64,000 bases of DNA from assembly GCA_913063165.1 (NCBI GenBank), contig CAJXZL010000003.1, positions 25,185-89,184 of the forward strand. The letters run 5' to 3'. Below the pieces are notes generated by a model. It worked only from the letters and a program-made list of their open reading frames with translations, was not told the DNA's origin and did not search any database. This document shows positions 56,841 to 64,000 of the stretch, in pieces; positions within the stretch are counted from its first letter, which is position 1, and every line of letters starts with the position of its first letter. This DNA is from an uncultured Saccharospirillaceae bacterium. GTDB taxonomy: Bacteria; Pseudomonadota; Gammaproteobacteria; Pseudomonadales; Natronospirillaceae. The translations under genes and the position numbers were made by a program.

Positions 56841-57010
56841 CGCTAGATTGTCACCTAGCTAAACACGGCACGCCTATAGGTCCGCATGCCTGCTAAGAAT
56901 ATCCGTTCGGCCCTGCCACTTGATATCAGTCAACTAACTGTACATTAGATATTGCTAATGTAATTACAGCCCTTACAATACCGCGCATAGACCTCAACTG
57001 GATAATCTAA
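56841..57010. other. Intergenic region upstream of the persulfide reductase gene
   Basis: Holds the promoter region of the downstream flavoprotein gene. Its main element is the palindrome at 56941-56962. Otherwise no gene or RNA is supported between the octamer array and the ATG. Confidence 0.5.
56941..56962. promoter_or_regulatory. Palindromic operator upstream of the persulfide reductase gene
   Basis: TACATTAG (56941-56948) and CTAATGTA (56955-56962) are perfect 8-base inverted arms around ATATTG, centred about 60 bases before the ATG. The inner 20 bases match 16 of 20 with 59731-59750, upstream of the DUF2892 gene. AT-rich palindromes of this size are typical of ArsR-family repressors, several of which (BigR, YgaV, SqrR) sense persulfide and control rhodanese and DUF2892 genes. 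The link is an inference. Confidence 0.65.
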
Positions 57011-58669
57011 ATGACCCAAACTATTGTAATCGTTGGTGGCGTCGCCGGTGGCGCATCAGCAGCAGCAAGAGCGCGTCGCCTCTCTGAATCCGCCAATATC
57101 ATTGTATTTGAACGTGACAGTTTTATCAGCTTTGCCAACTGTGGCCTGCCCTACCATATTGGCGGCACCATTGAAGACCGCGACAAATTGTTGGTACAAA
57201 CGCCGCAGTCAATGAAAGCCCGTTTTAATCTCGATATTCGTATTGAGACCGAAGTGTTGTCCATTCAGCCCAATGACATGACGGTGACGGTACGCGAACG
57301 ACACTCCAAAAAAGAATACACCCAAGCCTATGACCAGTTAATCTTGAGCCCGGGAGCGCGGGCTTTTGTGCCGCCATTCCCCGGCGCTGACCACCCCTTG
57401 GTGTTTACCCTCCGCAACATTCCGGATATGGACAAAATCATATTGAAGATTGCGCACGACCTGCCCAAAACAGCAACGGTATTGGGCGGCGGTTTTATCG
57501 GTTTGGAAATGGCCGAAGCCTTGGTACAACGCGGCATCAAAACCACGCTGGTTGAATTGTCTAATCAGGTCATGGCACCGGTTGATCCAGAAATGGCGAC
57601 ACCGCTACACCAAGAGATGCGCGCCCATGGCGTGAACCTACTACTGGGCGTCGGGGTTACCGCGATTGCGGATGCAGACCAGGGTGCGCGACTCCAATTG
57701 AGCAATGGTGGCCACATAGACACCGATATGGTGGTGATGGCCATTGGTGTGCGGCCTGAAACCAGTTTGGCACAGGCAGCCGGTATAACCCTGGGGGCAC
57801 GGGGTGGCATATTGGTCGATGACCAGATGCGGACGTCAGCGCCCAACATTTATGCGGTTGGCGATGCCATTGAAGTCAAAGATTTGGTCAGCGGTGAAGC
57901 CGCGTTGGTACCCTTAGCGGGTCCAGCCAACCGTCAAGGTCGCATCGCTGCCGATGTTATCTTTGGCCGGAACAGCCGCTATCAAGATACACAGGGCACC
58001 GCCATCTGTAAGGTATTTGATCAAACTGTCGCGGTGACCGGTCTCAATGAAAAGCGCCTGAAGCAATTGGGTCGAAAGTTCGAGATGGTGTATGCCCATG
58101 CGGCCGACCATGCCAACTATTATCCTGGAGCGGAACAAATCAGCCTAAAGCTGTTGTTCGACCCTAGCAGTGGCGTCATTTTGGGTGCACAAGCATTGGG
58201 TAAACAGGGCGTAGACAAACGCATTGATGTCATTGCGACCATGATACGTGCATCGATGACCGTCTACGACATGGCCTCTGCTGAGTTGTCCTATGCACCG
58301 CCCTATGGCTCAGCAAAAGACATCATTAACCAAGCCGGCTTTATCGCCAGCAATGTCATGGAAGGGGAGCATCTCATTTGCCAGCCCCAACAAGCCTTGG
58401 ACTGCGCTGATGATCCGCTACTCGTCGATGTAAGAGAGCCCAGTGAAATAGGCCGAATGGGTACGATAGACAACGCCATTAACATTCCGCTACCGACCCT
58501 GCGTGACCAATTGGCACAATTACCCAAAGACCGGCCCATATTGGTATTTTGCGCGGTCGGCCTACGTGGCTATGTTGCCTTTAGAATCTTGTCACAACTG
58601 GGCTATCAGGTACGCAACCTCACCGGTGGTTACACCAGCTATCTGATGGTGGACAGAATCGGTCGCTAG
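57011..58669 (+). CDS. CoA-disulfide reductase/NADH-dependent persulfide reductase with C-terminal rhodanese domain
   Basis: 552 residues. Flavoprotein part (about 1-450): FAD motif IVIVGGVAGGASAAARARRL, single redox-active Cys in FISFANCGLPYHIGG (near residue 43, as in CoA-disulfide reductases), NAD motif TVLGGGFIGLEMAEALVQRG, and the ATNIYAVGDA-type segment APNIYAVGDAIEV. C-terminal rhodanese domain (about 455-548): LLVDVREPSEIGRMGTIDNAINIPL and the catalytic loop VFCAVGLRGY. This fusion is the Npsr/CoADR-RHD architecture, reducing persulfides, polysulfide or CoA-disulfide. The operator-like palindrome upstream and the nearby DUF2892 gene support a sulfide/persulfide-response role. It resembles Shewanella Npsr. 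Confidence 0.92.
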   Translation: MTQTIVIVGGVAGGASAAARARRLSESANIIVFERDSFISFANCGLPYHIGGTIEDRDKLLVQTPQSMKARFNLDIRIETEVLSIQPNDMTVTVRERHSKKEYTQAYDQLILSPGARAFVPPFPGADHPLVFTLRNIPDMDKIILKIAHDLPKTATVLGGGFIGLEMAEALVQRGIKTTLVELSNQVMAPVDPEMATPLHQEMRAHGVNLLLGVGVTAIADADQGARLQLSNGGHIDTDMVVMAIGVRPETSLAQAAGITLGARGGILVDDQMRTSAPNIYAVGDAIEVKDLVSGEAALVPLAGPANRQGRIAADVIFGRNSRYQDTQGTAICKVFDQTVAVTGLNEKRLKQLGRKFEMVYAHAADHANYYPGAEQISLKLLFDPSSGVILGAQALGKQGVDKRIDVIATMIRASMTVYDMASAELSYAPPYGSAKDIINQAGFIASNVMEGEHLICQPQQALDCADDPLLVDVREPSEIGRMGTIDNAINIPLPTLRDQLAQLPKDRPILVFCAVGLRGYVAFRILSQLGYQVRNLTGGYTSYLMVDRIGR

Positions 58670-58829
58670 TTGAACGCCCCTCTCGCCGACCGGGCAACCG
58701 TCCTGTCGGCCTTCGATCCTACAAGAGCGCCTCTCACACCCGAATCCCTGTCCGATTACATCAGTCATGGGAAGTTTCAAAAAATGGTGTAAAATCTCGG
58801 TATCTATCCGCCATCTTGAGAGCCCTATC

Positions 58830-59468
58830 GTGAAGTCACTGATACATTTACTTGAAAGTAACCAAGCGTGGGCCAAGCAATGCTTGGATCAAGACCCCCA
58901 GTATTTTGATCATCTGGCGCATCAGCAAACGCCTGAGTATTTGTGGATTGGTTGTTCCGATTCGCGGGTACCCGCCAACCAAATCGTTGGCTTGGCCCCG
59001 GGCGAACTCTTTGTGCACCGCAACATTGCCAATGTCGTACACGCCACCGACTACAATTGCCATTCGGTATTGCAATATGCGGTCGACATTCTCAAGGTAA
59101 AGCATGTCATCGTATGCGGCCACTATGGCTGTGGTGGCGTTGAAGCGGCGTTAGGGCGCCGAGATAATGGTTTGGCTGATACCTGGTTACGACAAATCAA
59201 AGAAACCTATTTGACCCATGAAAATGAATTGAATGGCTATACGTCTAAAACGGATAAGTTGGCCCGCTTGTGTGAACTGAATGTGCAAACACAGGTCGAT
59301 AATCTCTGCAAAACCAAAACGCTACAATACGCTTGGCAACGGGGCCAGTCGGTGACCGTCCATGGTTGGATTTATTCTATTTTTGACGGGGTGATCAAAG
59401 ACCTACAGGTGTCATCTGATTCAATAAATGATGTCTTGCCGATCTTTCGTATGGATGCCAAAGAATAA
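58830..59468 (+). CDS. can: Beta-class carbonic anhydrase
   Basis: About 212 residues, zinc enzyme interconverting CO2 and bicarbonate, similar throughout to E. coli Can. Seen: YLWIGCSDSRVPANQIVGL with Cys42, Asp44 and Arg46, GELFVHRNIANVV, LKVKHVIVCGHYGCGGVEAAL with the His and Cys zinc ligands, and SVTVHGWIYSIFDG. I chose the GTG at 58830: the residues from there align with the E. coli start, and GAGAG lies 8 bases upstream. An ATG at 58767 would add 21 unrelated residues. A terminator follows. Confidence 0.94.
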   Translation: MKSLIHLLESNQAWAKQCLDQDPQYFDHLAHQQTPEYLWIGCSDSRVPANQIVGLAPGELFVHRNIANVVHATDYNCHSVLQYAVDILKVKHVIVCGHYGCGGVEAALGRRDNGLADTWLRQIKETYLTHENELNGYTSKTDKLARLCELNVQTQVDNLCKTKTLQYAWQRGQSVTVHGWIYSIFDGVIKDLQVSSDSINDVLPIFRMDAKE

Positions 59469-59487
59469 GCAAAATAGAGAGAGAAAC

Positions 59488-59514
59488 AAAAAAGGCACCC
59501 GTGGGTGCCTTTTT
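59488..59514. terminator. Intrinsic terminator after carbonic anhydrase (bidirectional)
   Basis: AAAAGGCACCC (59490-59500) pairs with GGGTGCCTTTT (59503-59513) around a GT turn, with flanking A- and T-runs. It serves the carbonic anhydrase gene on the plus strand and the convergent DUF2892 gene on the minus strand. Confidence 0.92.
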
Positions 59515-59534
59515 AACAGGATGCCGATAGGCCA

Positions 59535-59717
59535 TTATTTGCGAATGGTCGATAACCCAAACGGCAAATACATCGGACAAACGCGAATAGCGGCAGTTGC
59601 CAATGGCACGATCGCAACCAAACCCCACCACGACTGATAATAAATGCCTGCGGCAGCAATCACGATGCCGATCAGTGCTCTTACCCAGCGGTCTTCAATA
59701 CCCATATTCATTTTCAT
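59535..59717 (-). CDS. Small DUF2892 (YgaP transmembrane-like) inner-membrane protein
   Basis: 60 residues. MKMNMGIEDRWVRALIGIVI begins the typical DUF2892 pattern, followed by a second hydrophobic stretch (WWGLVAIVPLATAAIRVC) and PMYLPFGLSTIRK with the conserved Cys-Pro just before. Two short membrane hairpin helices are expected. DUF2892 forms the membrane part of the rhodanese YgaP and often accompanies sulfur-oxidation or rhodanese genes. GGAGG lies 5 bases before the ATG at 59717. The palindrome at 59731-59750 is directly upstream. Confidence 0.88.
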   Translation of the reverse strand: MKMNMGIEDRWVRALIGIVIAAAGIYYQSWWGLVAIVPLATAAIRVCPMYLPFGLSTIRK

Positions 59718-59730
59718 ATCAACCTCCAAC

Positions 59731-59750
59731 ATATTAGATAATGCTTATAT
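59731..59750. promoter_or_regulatory. Second copy of the palindromic operator, upstream of DUF2892 gene
   Basis: ATATTAGATAATGCTTATAT lies 14 bases before the DUF2892 ATG and matches 16 of 20 positions of the element at 56942-56961. It is a less perfect palindrome than the first copy. Overlap with the promoter or ribosome-binding region fits repression. Confidence 0.6.
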
Positions 59751-59817
59751 TATATGCCCAATGCCTGTACAAGAGAAGCGGGGGTGCCACTTTTCACGCT
59801 CTTCTACAGATTTTTAC

Positions 59818-61098
59818 CTAAGTGTTTATGTGCTTTGGAATCAAAATGTGGACAACCAAACCAGAAAACAGCATGGCGATACCGACAAACCAAAAGGGCG
59901 ACAATAGGTCTTGTGTCATTTGCGCCATCAGCCCCATTGCCAGAGCACCAAATGCGTACCCTGAATCTCGCCAAAAACGATAGATACCGATGAAACTCGC
60001 TCGGTGTTGCTCTGGCGAAAAATCGCCTACCGCAGCACCCAAATTAGGATAAAGCATGGCCATGCCCAATCCAATAAGCGCAGCTTCCAGTGTCCACCAG
60101 ACCACCCCATGAGAAAGGGGTATCGCCAAAACACCAAAAGCACAAAACCACATACCCCAGACAATTAAGCCCTTACGGCCAATCTTATCCGACAAGGGAC
60201 CGGTAATCAGTTGGGACGCGCCCCAGACGACGCCATAAACCGCAATAATAGCGCCGGCTTCAATCAAGTTTAAGTTTTTGGATAAAAAATAGACGGGTAA
60301 GAAAATCCACACCAGGGCGTCGGTGAACTTTTCTACCAGGCCTGCTTGGTTTAAAGCAATCAACTGTTTGTTTTCTAGGGTTGCTGTTCTAAAAAGTTGC
60401 CCTAAGGTTTGGGGCTCGCTGATGTGTCCCGCTGCCACCGCATTGTCGTTATGCAGCTTTGCCCAAGGTAAACTTTCTACAATCGTAAACTTGGCCAGTA
60501 ATAGCCCAGAAACAATGACGGTTAAGCTAAAAATAAACAAGCCTTCGCGTGCGCCCCACAACTCAACAAAATAAGCGGTCGAAACACCCGCTAAACCAAC
60601 AGCGGCATAGCCTGAAAACTCGTTGACGCCGTTCACAAAACCTTTTTGACTGGTGTTAGCTAAGTCAAGTTTGCTATTTAAAGCCATTGACCAACACAAA
60701 CCTTGGTTAAAGCCCAATAAGACCGTGGCTGCAATAATCCAATTCCAGTTCGGCGCATACAGCAACATAAAGGGAATGGGGAGTGCGACCAGCCACCCCC
60801 AAAGAAGCACTGTCTTTCGCCCGTAGGTTTCACTCAACTTACCGGCCAATAGGTTCATGATGGCTTTGACTACCCCAAAGACCACCACAAAAGATGCCAA
60901 CAAAAAGAAAGCGTCATCAGCCAAGCCAAACTCGGATTCGGCTAAGCCTGGCACCACTAACCGCGTCATCCCAACGGTTAAACCCACCAAAAATATTTGC
61001 ACCAGGTGTAGGCCAAACTGGTGTTTATTGGCGTTAATACCATGCCCAATCAAGGTTTCAACCCGATTAATTACTGAATCTGATTCAGGTTGAGGCAT
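59818..61098 (-). CDS. Major facilitator superfamily transporter
   Basis: About 426 residues, twelve hydrophobic segments. The MFS loop 2-3 motif is LLAGKLSETYGRKTVLLWGW, and the corresponding second-half motif is LITGPLSDKIGRKGLIVWGMW. The conserved GFNQGLCWSMALNSKLDL in helix 4-5 is seen in a subgroup of proteobacterial MFS proteins of unknown substrate. I chose the ATG at 61098; a GTG at 61137 is an alternative. It lies downstream of parB on the same strand, where atpI and the ATP synthase operon usually follow in gammaproteobacteria. An inverted repeat at 61142-61162 may be its operator. Confidence 0.85.
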   Translation of the reverse strand: MPQPESDSVINRVETLIGHGINANKHQFGLHLVQIFLVGLTVGMTRLVVPGLAESEFGLADDAFFLLASFVVVFGVVKAIMNLLAGKLSETYGRKTVLLWGWLVALPIPFMLLYAPNWNWIIAATVLLGFNQGLCWSMALNSKLDLANTSQKGFVNGVNEFSGYAAVGLAGVSTAYFVELWGAREGLFIFSLTVIVSGLLLAKFTIVESLPWAKLHNDNAVAAGHISEPQTLGQLFRTATLENKQLIALNQAGLVEKFTDALVWIFLPVYFLSKNLNLIEAGAIIAVYGVVWGASQLITGPLSDKIGRKGLIVWGMWFCAFGVLAIPLSHGVVWWTLEAALIGLGMAMLYPNLGAAVGDFSPEQHRASFIGIYRFWRDSGYAFGALAMGLMAQMTQDLLSPFWFVGIAMLFSGLVVHILIPKHINT

Positions 61099-61141
61099 CT
61101 TTTTACTCTGCTTGCTTAAATAGGTGCTGCATTGCACCGGC

Positions 61142-61162
61142 CTTGTATTTCATACATACAAG
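61142..61162. promoter_or_regulatory. Inverted repeat upstream of the MFS gene
   Basis: CTTGTAT (61142-61148) and ATACAAG (61156-61162) are perfect 7-base arms with a 7-base spacer, lying between the parB stop and the MFS start. Possible operator of a GntR- or MarR-type repressor of the transporter; no such gene is adjacent. Confidence 0.4.
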
Positions 61163-61180
61163 TCACCCTGTATGTTGCCG

Positions 61181-62053
61181 TTATTTGATGTGCCGCAAAA
61201 TGCCATCAAGCTCATCGAGCGAGTTATAGCTGATGACCAGTTTTCCCTTACCCTTGGCATTGTGTTGAAGACTGACTGGGGCGCCGAGTTTCTCGCCCAA
61301 ATTGTCCAACAAATGCCGCATATTGGGATCATCCTGCGTGCTTTTCTTGGTGCCTGGCTTTGCTGGTTCTTGCAGCTTTCTTACCAGTGCTTCGGTTTGT
61401 CGCACCGTCATACCCTTTTGAACAACCAACCGTGCTGCGGCTTCTTGCTGCTCTTCGGAAACACCGAGCAACGCCCGTGCATGACCCATTTCAATGTCAC
61501 CATGCTCTAGCATCGTTTTCACTTCTGAGGTCAATGACACCAAACGCATCAAGTTCGCGACCGTTGCGCGGTTTTTGCCGACAGCATCTGCCACTTCTTG
61601 CTGGGTTAAATCAAATTCTTGTTGTAACCGGGTCAAACCAATGGCTTCTTCCATCGGGTTTAGGTTTTCCCGTTGGATGTTTTCAATCAAGGCCATGGCA
61701 ATGGTGTCTTCGTCTGACACATGGCGAATCAAGGCTGGAATGTCATGCAGACCGGCCATTTGCGTGGCACGCCATCGGCGCTCACCCGCAATGATTTCAT
61801 ATTTGTTGCCAGCAATGGGGCGCACCACAATTGGCTGCATCACACCCTGCGCCTTAATAGATGCGGCCAACTCTTCTAGCGCATCTTGGTGCATGTCTTT
61901 TCGGGGCTGATATTGGCCCTGTTGGATCAATTCAATGGGGAGGTGTCGGAGCTCACCACGTTCAGCGGCCGCCTTCACATCAATGTTGTCTACTTGGGAC
62001 TGTGAAATCAGTGCTCCCAGTCCTTTACCCAAGCCACGTTGCTTTTTAGTCAT
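61181..62053 (-). CDS. parB: Chromosome-partitioning protein ParB
   Basis: 290 residues. Basic N-terminal RGLGKGLGALIS box that contacts ParA, then the ParB/Srx CTPase-type domain (IELIQQGQYQPRKDM, IVVRPIAGNKYEIIAGERRWRA with the GERRWRA patch, ENIQRENLNPMEEA), helix-turn-helix LTQQEVADAVGKNRATVANLMRL that reads parS, and a C-terminal dimer domain. A parS consensus (TGTTTCACGTGAAACA) was not seen by eye in the window. 7 bases after parA. Confidence 0.96.
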   Translation of the reverse strand: MTKKQRGLGKGLGALISQSQVDNIDVKAAAERGELRHLPIELIQQGQYQPRKDMHQDALEELAASIKAQGVMQPIVVRPIAGNKYEIIAGERRWRATQMAGLHDIPALIRHVSDEDTIAMALIENIQRENLNPMEEAIGLTRLQQEFDLTQQEVADAVGKNRATVANLMRLVSLTSEVKTMLEHGDIEMGHARALLGVSEEQQEAAARLVVQKGMTVRQTEALVRKLQEPAKPGTKKSTQDDPNMRHLLDNLGEKLGAPVSLQHNAKGKGKLVISYNSLDELDGILRHIK

Positions 62054-62060
62054 GGTTTAC

Positions 62061-62870
62061 CTATAGATCCGGATGTTCTGTTTGCCGTCTGCTGTCATTT
62101 TCCGACGTTTCATAACGGTTAAGAATTTCACCTGCCAAGGCCAAATAGGCCAACGCGCCACTACTCTGACGGTCATGTTGCAATACAGGTGTACCAAAAC
62201 TCGGCGCTTCGGCCAAGCGGACATTACGAGGAATGGTGGTACGGTATAACTGCTCACCAAAGTGCGTTTGCAATTCAGCAGACACATCACGCGTTAAACT
62301 ATTGCGCGGGTCATACATGGTACGCAACAAGCCTTCTATGGCCAAACGCGGGTTCAGCAAGCGCTTGACGTCTTCAATCGTTTGAATCAATGACGCCAAC
62401 CCTTCCAAGGCATAATATTCACATTGTACGGGTATTAACACCGCATCAGCAGCCGTCAACGCATTCACCGTGAGCATGTTCAGCGATGGCGGACAATCGA
62501 TGAATACATAATCATAGTCTTCGACAATGGTTGCCAGGGCATTCTTGAGGCGGTATTCGCGCGAGGCTAACGAAATTAACGTCACTTCGGCGGCCGTCAA
62601 GTCGGCGTTGGCTGGCAGTAGGTCGTAGCCACCCGAAGTGCCAAGCATACGGACATCACTGGCGGTGGCGTCACCAACCAATACATCATAAATGGAATAA
62701 TCAAGCGCATATTTGTCAATACCGCTGCCCATGGTGGCATTGCCTTGCGGATCCAAATCAATGAGCAAAACACGACGGCGCGTGGCTGCCAAAGAGGCCG
62801 CTAGATTGACGGTAGTCGTTGTCTTTCCGACGCCGCCCTTCTGGTTGGTGATGGCAAATACCTTACTCAC
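62061..62870 (-). CDS. parA: Chromosome-partitioning ATPase ParA (Soj)
   Basis: 269-residue deviant-Walker ATPase that moves ParB-parS complexes. Seen: FAITNQKGGVGKTTTTVNLAASLA with the signature Lys, LLIDLDPQGNATMGSG (A' motif), YDYVFIDCPPSLNMLTVNAL (Walker B) and LIPVQCEYYALEGL. No N-terminal DNA-binding extension, as in chromosomal ParA. The 84-base gap before rsmG likely belongs to the same transcription unit. Confidence 0.97.
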   Translation of the reverse strand: MSKVFAITNQKGGVGKTTTTVNLAASLAATRRRVLLIDLDPQGNATMGSGIDKYALDYSIYDVLVGDATASDVRMLGTSGGYDLLPANADLTAAEVTLISLASREYRLKNALATIVEDYDYVFIDCPPSLNMLTVNALTAADAVLIPVQCEYYALEGLASLIQTIEDVKRLLNPRLAIEGLLRTMYDPRNSLTRDVSAELQTHFGEQLYRTTIPRNVRLAEAPSFGTPVLQHDRQSSGALAYLALAGEILNRYETSENDSRRQTEHPDL

Positions 62871-62954
62871 GGTCTGATCCTTTCCAGTGTATGCGGGGTC
62901 AATTGGATGTCGCCAACTTAAGGCACCATTGCCAGCATGAGGTGTTAGGAATTG

Positions 62955-63584
62955 TTAGGCCTTTTGTTTTAGCACGACCAAATGGCGTTGGCCACTTTGT
63001 CCTAGCGCATCGATCGGAATGACCTGAGTCGTTTCGATAGACGGTGGCAGCTCTGCCAATTCCTCGGTGGGATAAATTCCTTTCATAGCGAAATAATAGC
63101 CACCCAAGGCACAACATGAAACTGATTTTTCTGTCATATCGCGCAAAGTCGTAAAGGCACGTGACGTAATGCCGTCATGTTTGACCTCTGGCGCATAGTC
63201 TTCTAACCGACTGTGCACTACCGTTACATTATCAAGTTTCAGTTCGGTTTTCACTTGCTGGCAAAAACGGGTCTTTTTGCCATTGGCATCTAGCAAGGTG
63301 ACCTGTAATTCAGGCCGGGCGATGGCGATAACCAAGCCTGGCAAACCCGCACCACAGCCCACATCAAGCAGATGGTGGCCGGTAATGTGGGGGATGATGG
63401 TCATGCTGTCGACGACATGGCGGTGAATCATTTCTTGGGGGTCACGAACTGCCGTTAGGTTGTAAGCCTTGTTCCATTTCATCAACAGACCATGGAATTC
63501 CAACAGCTGGGCAATGTGGCTTTCCGATAGTGGCACATTCAACTTACGGGCTGCGGCCGCTATTTGGTCATGGTACAACGCCAT
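62955..63584 (-). CDS. rsmG: 16S rRNA (guanine-527-N7)-methyltransferase
   Basis: 209-residue SAM-dependent methyltransferase (GidB). Seen: LMKWNKAYNLTAVRDPQEMIHRHVVDSM, SAM-binding LLDVGCGAGLPGLVIAIARP, LLDANGKKTRFCQQV and VVHSRLEDYAP, then SRAFTTLRDM. Its ATG overlaps the mnmG stop by one base (TAATG), so the two are translationally coupled as usual. Confidence 0.96.
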   Translation of the reverse strand: MALYHDQIAAAARKLNVPLSESHIAQLLEFHGLLMKWNKAYNLTAVRDPQEMIHRHVVDSMTIIPHITGHHLLDVGCGAGLPGLVIAIARPELQVTLLDANGKKTRFCQQVKTELKLDNVTVVHSRLEDYAPEVKHDGITSRAFTTLRDMTEKSVSCCALGGYYFAMKGIYPTEELAELPPSIETTQVIPIDALGQSGQRHLVVLKQKA

Positions 63585-64000
63585 TACGCGGTCTCCTTTG
63601 CCAAGCTGCGTTTCTTTAAATGGATCAACAACAGGCCAATCGCCGCTGGCGTCATACCGGGTATACGGCCGGCCTGTGCAATGCTCGCGGGTCGGGTCTC
63701 GCCTAGCTTCTGCTTCAATTCATTCGACAAGCCCGAGATCGACTCGTACGCCATGCCTTCTGGAATCTTGGTATTTTCTTGTCGTCGTAGCTGCTCGATG
63801 TCTTCCTGTTGCCGTTTGATATAGCCGGCATATTTCGCCACGATTTCGACCTGTTCTGTCACGTCATCTGGCAACTCAGGTGCGGCTTCTTTTAATCCCG
63901 CCACCATCTGATAATTCACTTCTGGGCGCTTGAGAATGTCGAGCAAATTGTGCTCGCGCGAAATGGGGTGCACAAACAGGGCATTGGCGCGTTCTGCAGC
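63584..64000 (-). CDS. mnmG: tRNA uridine-34 5-carboxymethylaminomethyl modification enzyme MnmG (C-terminal part, cut by window edge)
   Basis: The last 138 codons of the FAD-dependent MnmG (GidA) tRNA-modifying enzyme. The frame is open to the window end, with AERANALFVHPISREHNLLD at the edge. Seen: the C-terminal helical domain that binds MnmE, with YAGYIKRQQEDIEQLRRQEN, YESISGLSNELKQKLGETRPASIAQAGRIPGMTPAAI and LLIHLKKR. The N-terminal FAD/NAD domains lie outside the window. An internal ATG/GTG near 63973 is not the start. Confidence 0.95.
   Translation of the reverse strand, partial: AAERANALFVHPISREHNLLDILKRPEVNYQMVAGLKEAAPELPDDVTEQVEIVAKYAGYIKRQQEDIEQLRRQENTKIPEGMAYESISGLSNELKQKLGETRPASIAQAGRIPGMTPAAIGLLLIHLKKRSLAKETA

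Noticed and set aside
58673..58720. Inverted GCCGAC/GTCGGC sequence after the persulfide reductase gene as a terminator
   Set aside because: Long loop and no T-tract on either strand; not enough to call.
61181..62954. parS site within or near parAB
   Set aside because: Searched by eye for TGTTTCACGTGAAACA and close variants; none seen. It may lie outside the window.

Overview
The window looks like chromosomal DNA of a marine-type gammaproteobacterium. The best guess is the Oceanospirillales (Reinekea/Saccharospirillum-like). This is inferred from the protein sequences, the moderate GC content, the gammaproteobacterial order dprA / LysM gene / def-fmt-rsmB-trkA-trkH, the Pseudomonas-like spu polyamine locus, and the mnmG-rsmG-parA-parB block at the right edge. 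That block normally lies beside oriC, so the replication origin is probably just beyond the right end. There are no phages, insertion sequences, CRISPR arrays, rRNAs or convincing tRNAs.

Layout. 1-2.1 kb: end of a PfkB sugar kinase and an AGE-family sugar epimerase. 2.1-11.1 kb (minus strand): a branched-chain-type ABC importer (livFGHM plus binding protein) with a long-chain acyl-CoA synthetase inside the operon, a PaaK-like CoA ligase at its end and a tandem universal stress protein at its head. A Crp/Fnr-type regulator diverges from it. 12.1-15.3 kb: selD, then leuA preceded by a promoter with an operator-like inverted repeat and a short leader ORF with four consecutive Leu codons (attenuator). 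15.4-18.3 kb: a LysR regulator and an amtB-glnK operon with a sigma-54 promoter and an NtrC-like box. 18.3-21.6 kb: a gamma carbonic anhydrase-like protein, an OmpR/PhoQ-type two-component system and a peroxiredoxin. 21.6-26.2 kb: aroE-hemF, tsaC, dprA and a LysM envelope protein. 26.5-35.4 kb: def-fmt-rsmB-trkA-trkH and glyQS.

35.6-54.6 kb: a GMC oxidoreductase and a DMT exporter, then a polyamine island. The operon spuA-spuB-spuC-potF-potG-potH-potI (minus strand) diverges from spuI-puuB (plus strand). It is followed by a 7TMR diguanylate cyclase and a puuC-type aldehyde dehydrogenase, then pdxJ and an alpha/beta hydrolase. Together these genes import putrescine-like amines, take them to GABA or succinate by gamma-glutamylation and/or transamination, and may couple this to cyclic-di-GMP. 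54.8-59.7 kb: a DEAD-box helicase, an intergenic octanucleotide tandem repeat, a CoA-disulfide/persulfide reductase with a rhodanese domain, a beta carbonic anhydrase and a small DUF2892 membrane protein. 59.8-64 kb: an MFS transporter, parB, parA, rsmG and the 3' part of mnmG.

The observations most worth following up are these: a shared 20-bp palindrome in front of the persulfide-reductase and DUF2892 genes; the leu leader peptide; the CoA-ligase/ABC-importer island of unknown substrate; the diguanylate cyclase embedded in polyamine catabolism; the nine-copy octamer repeat; and an epimerase gene whose conserved N-terminus extends upstream of any canonical start codon.
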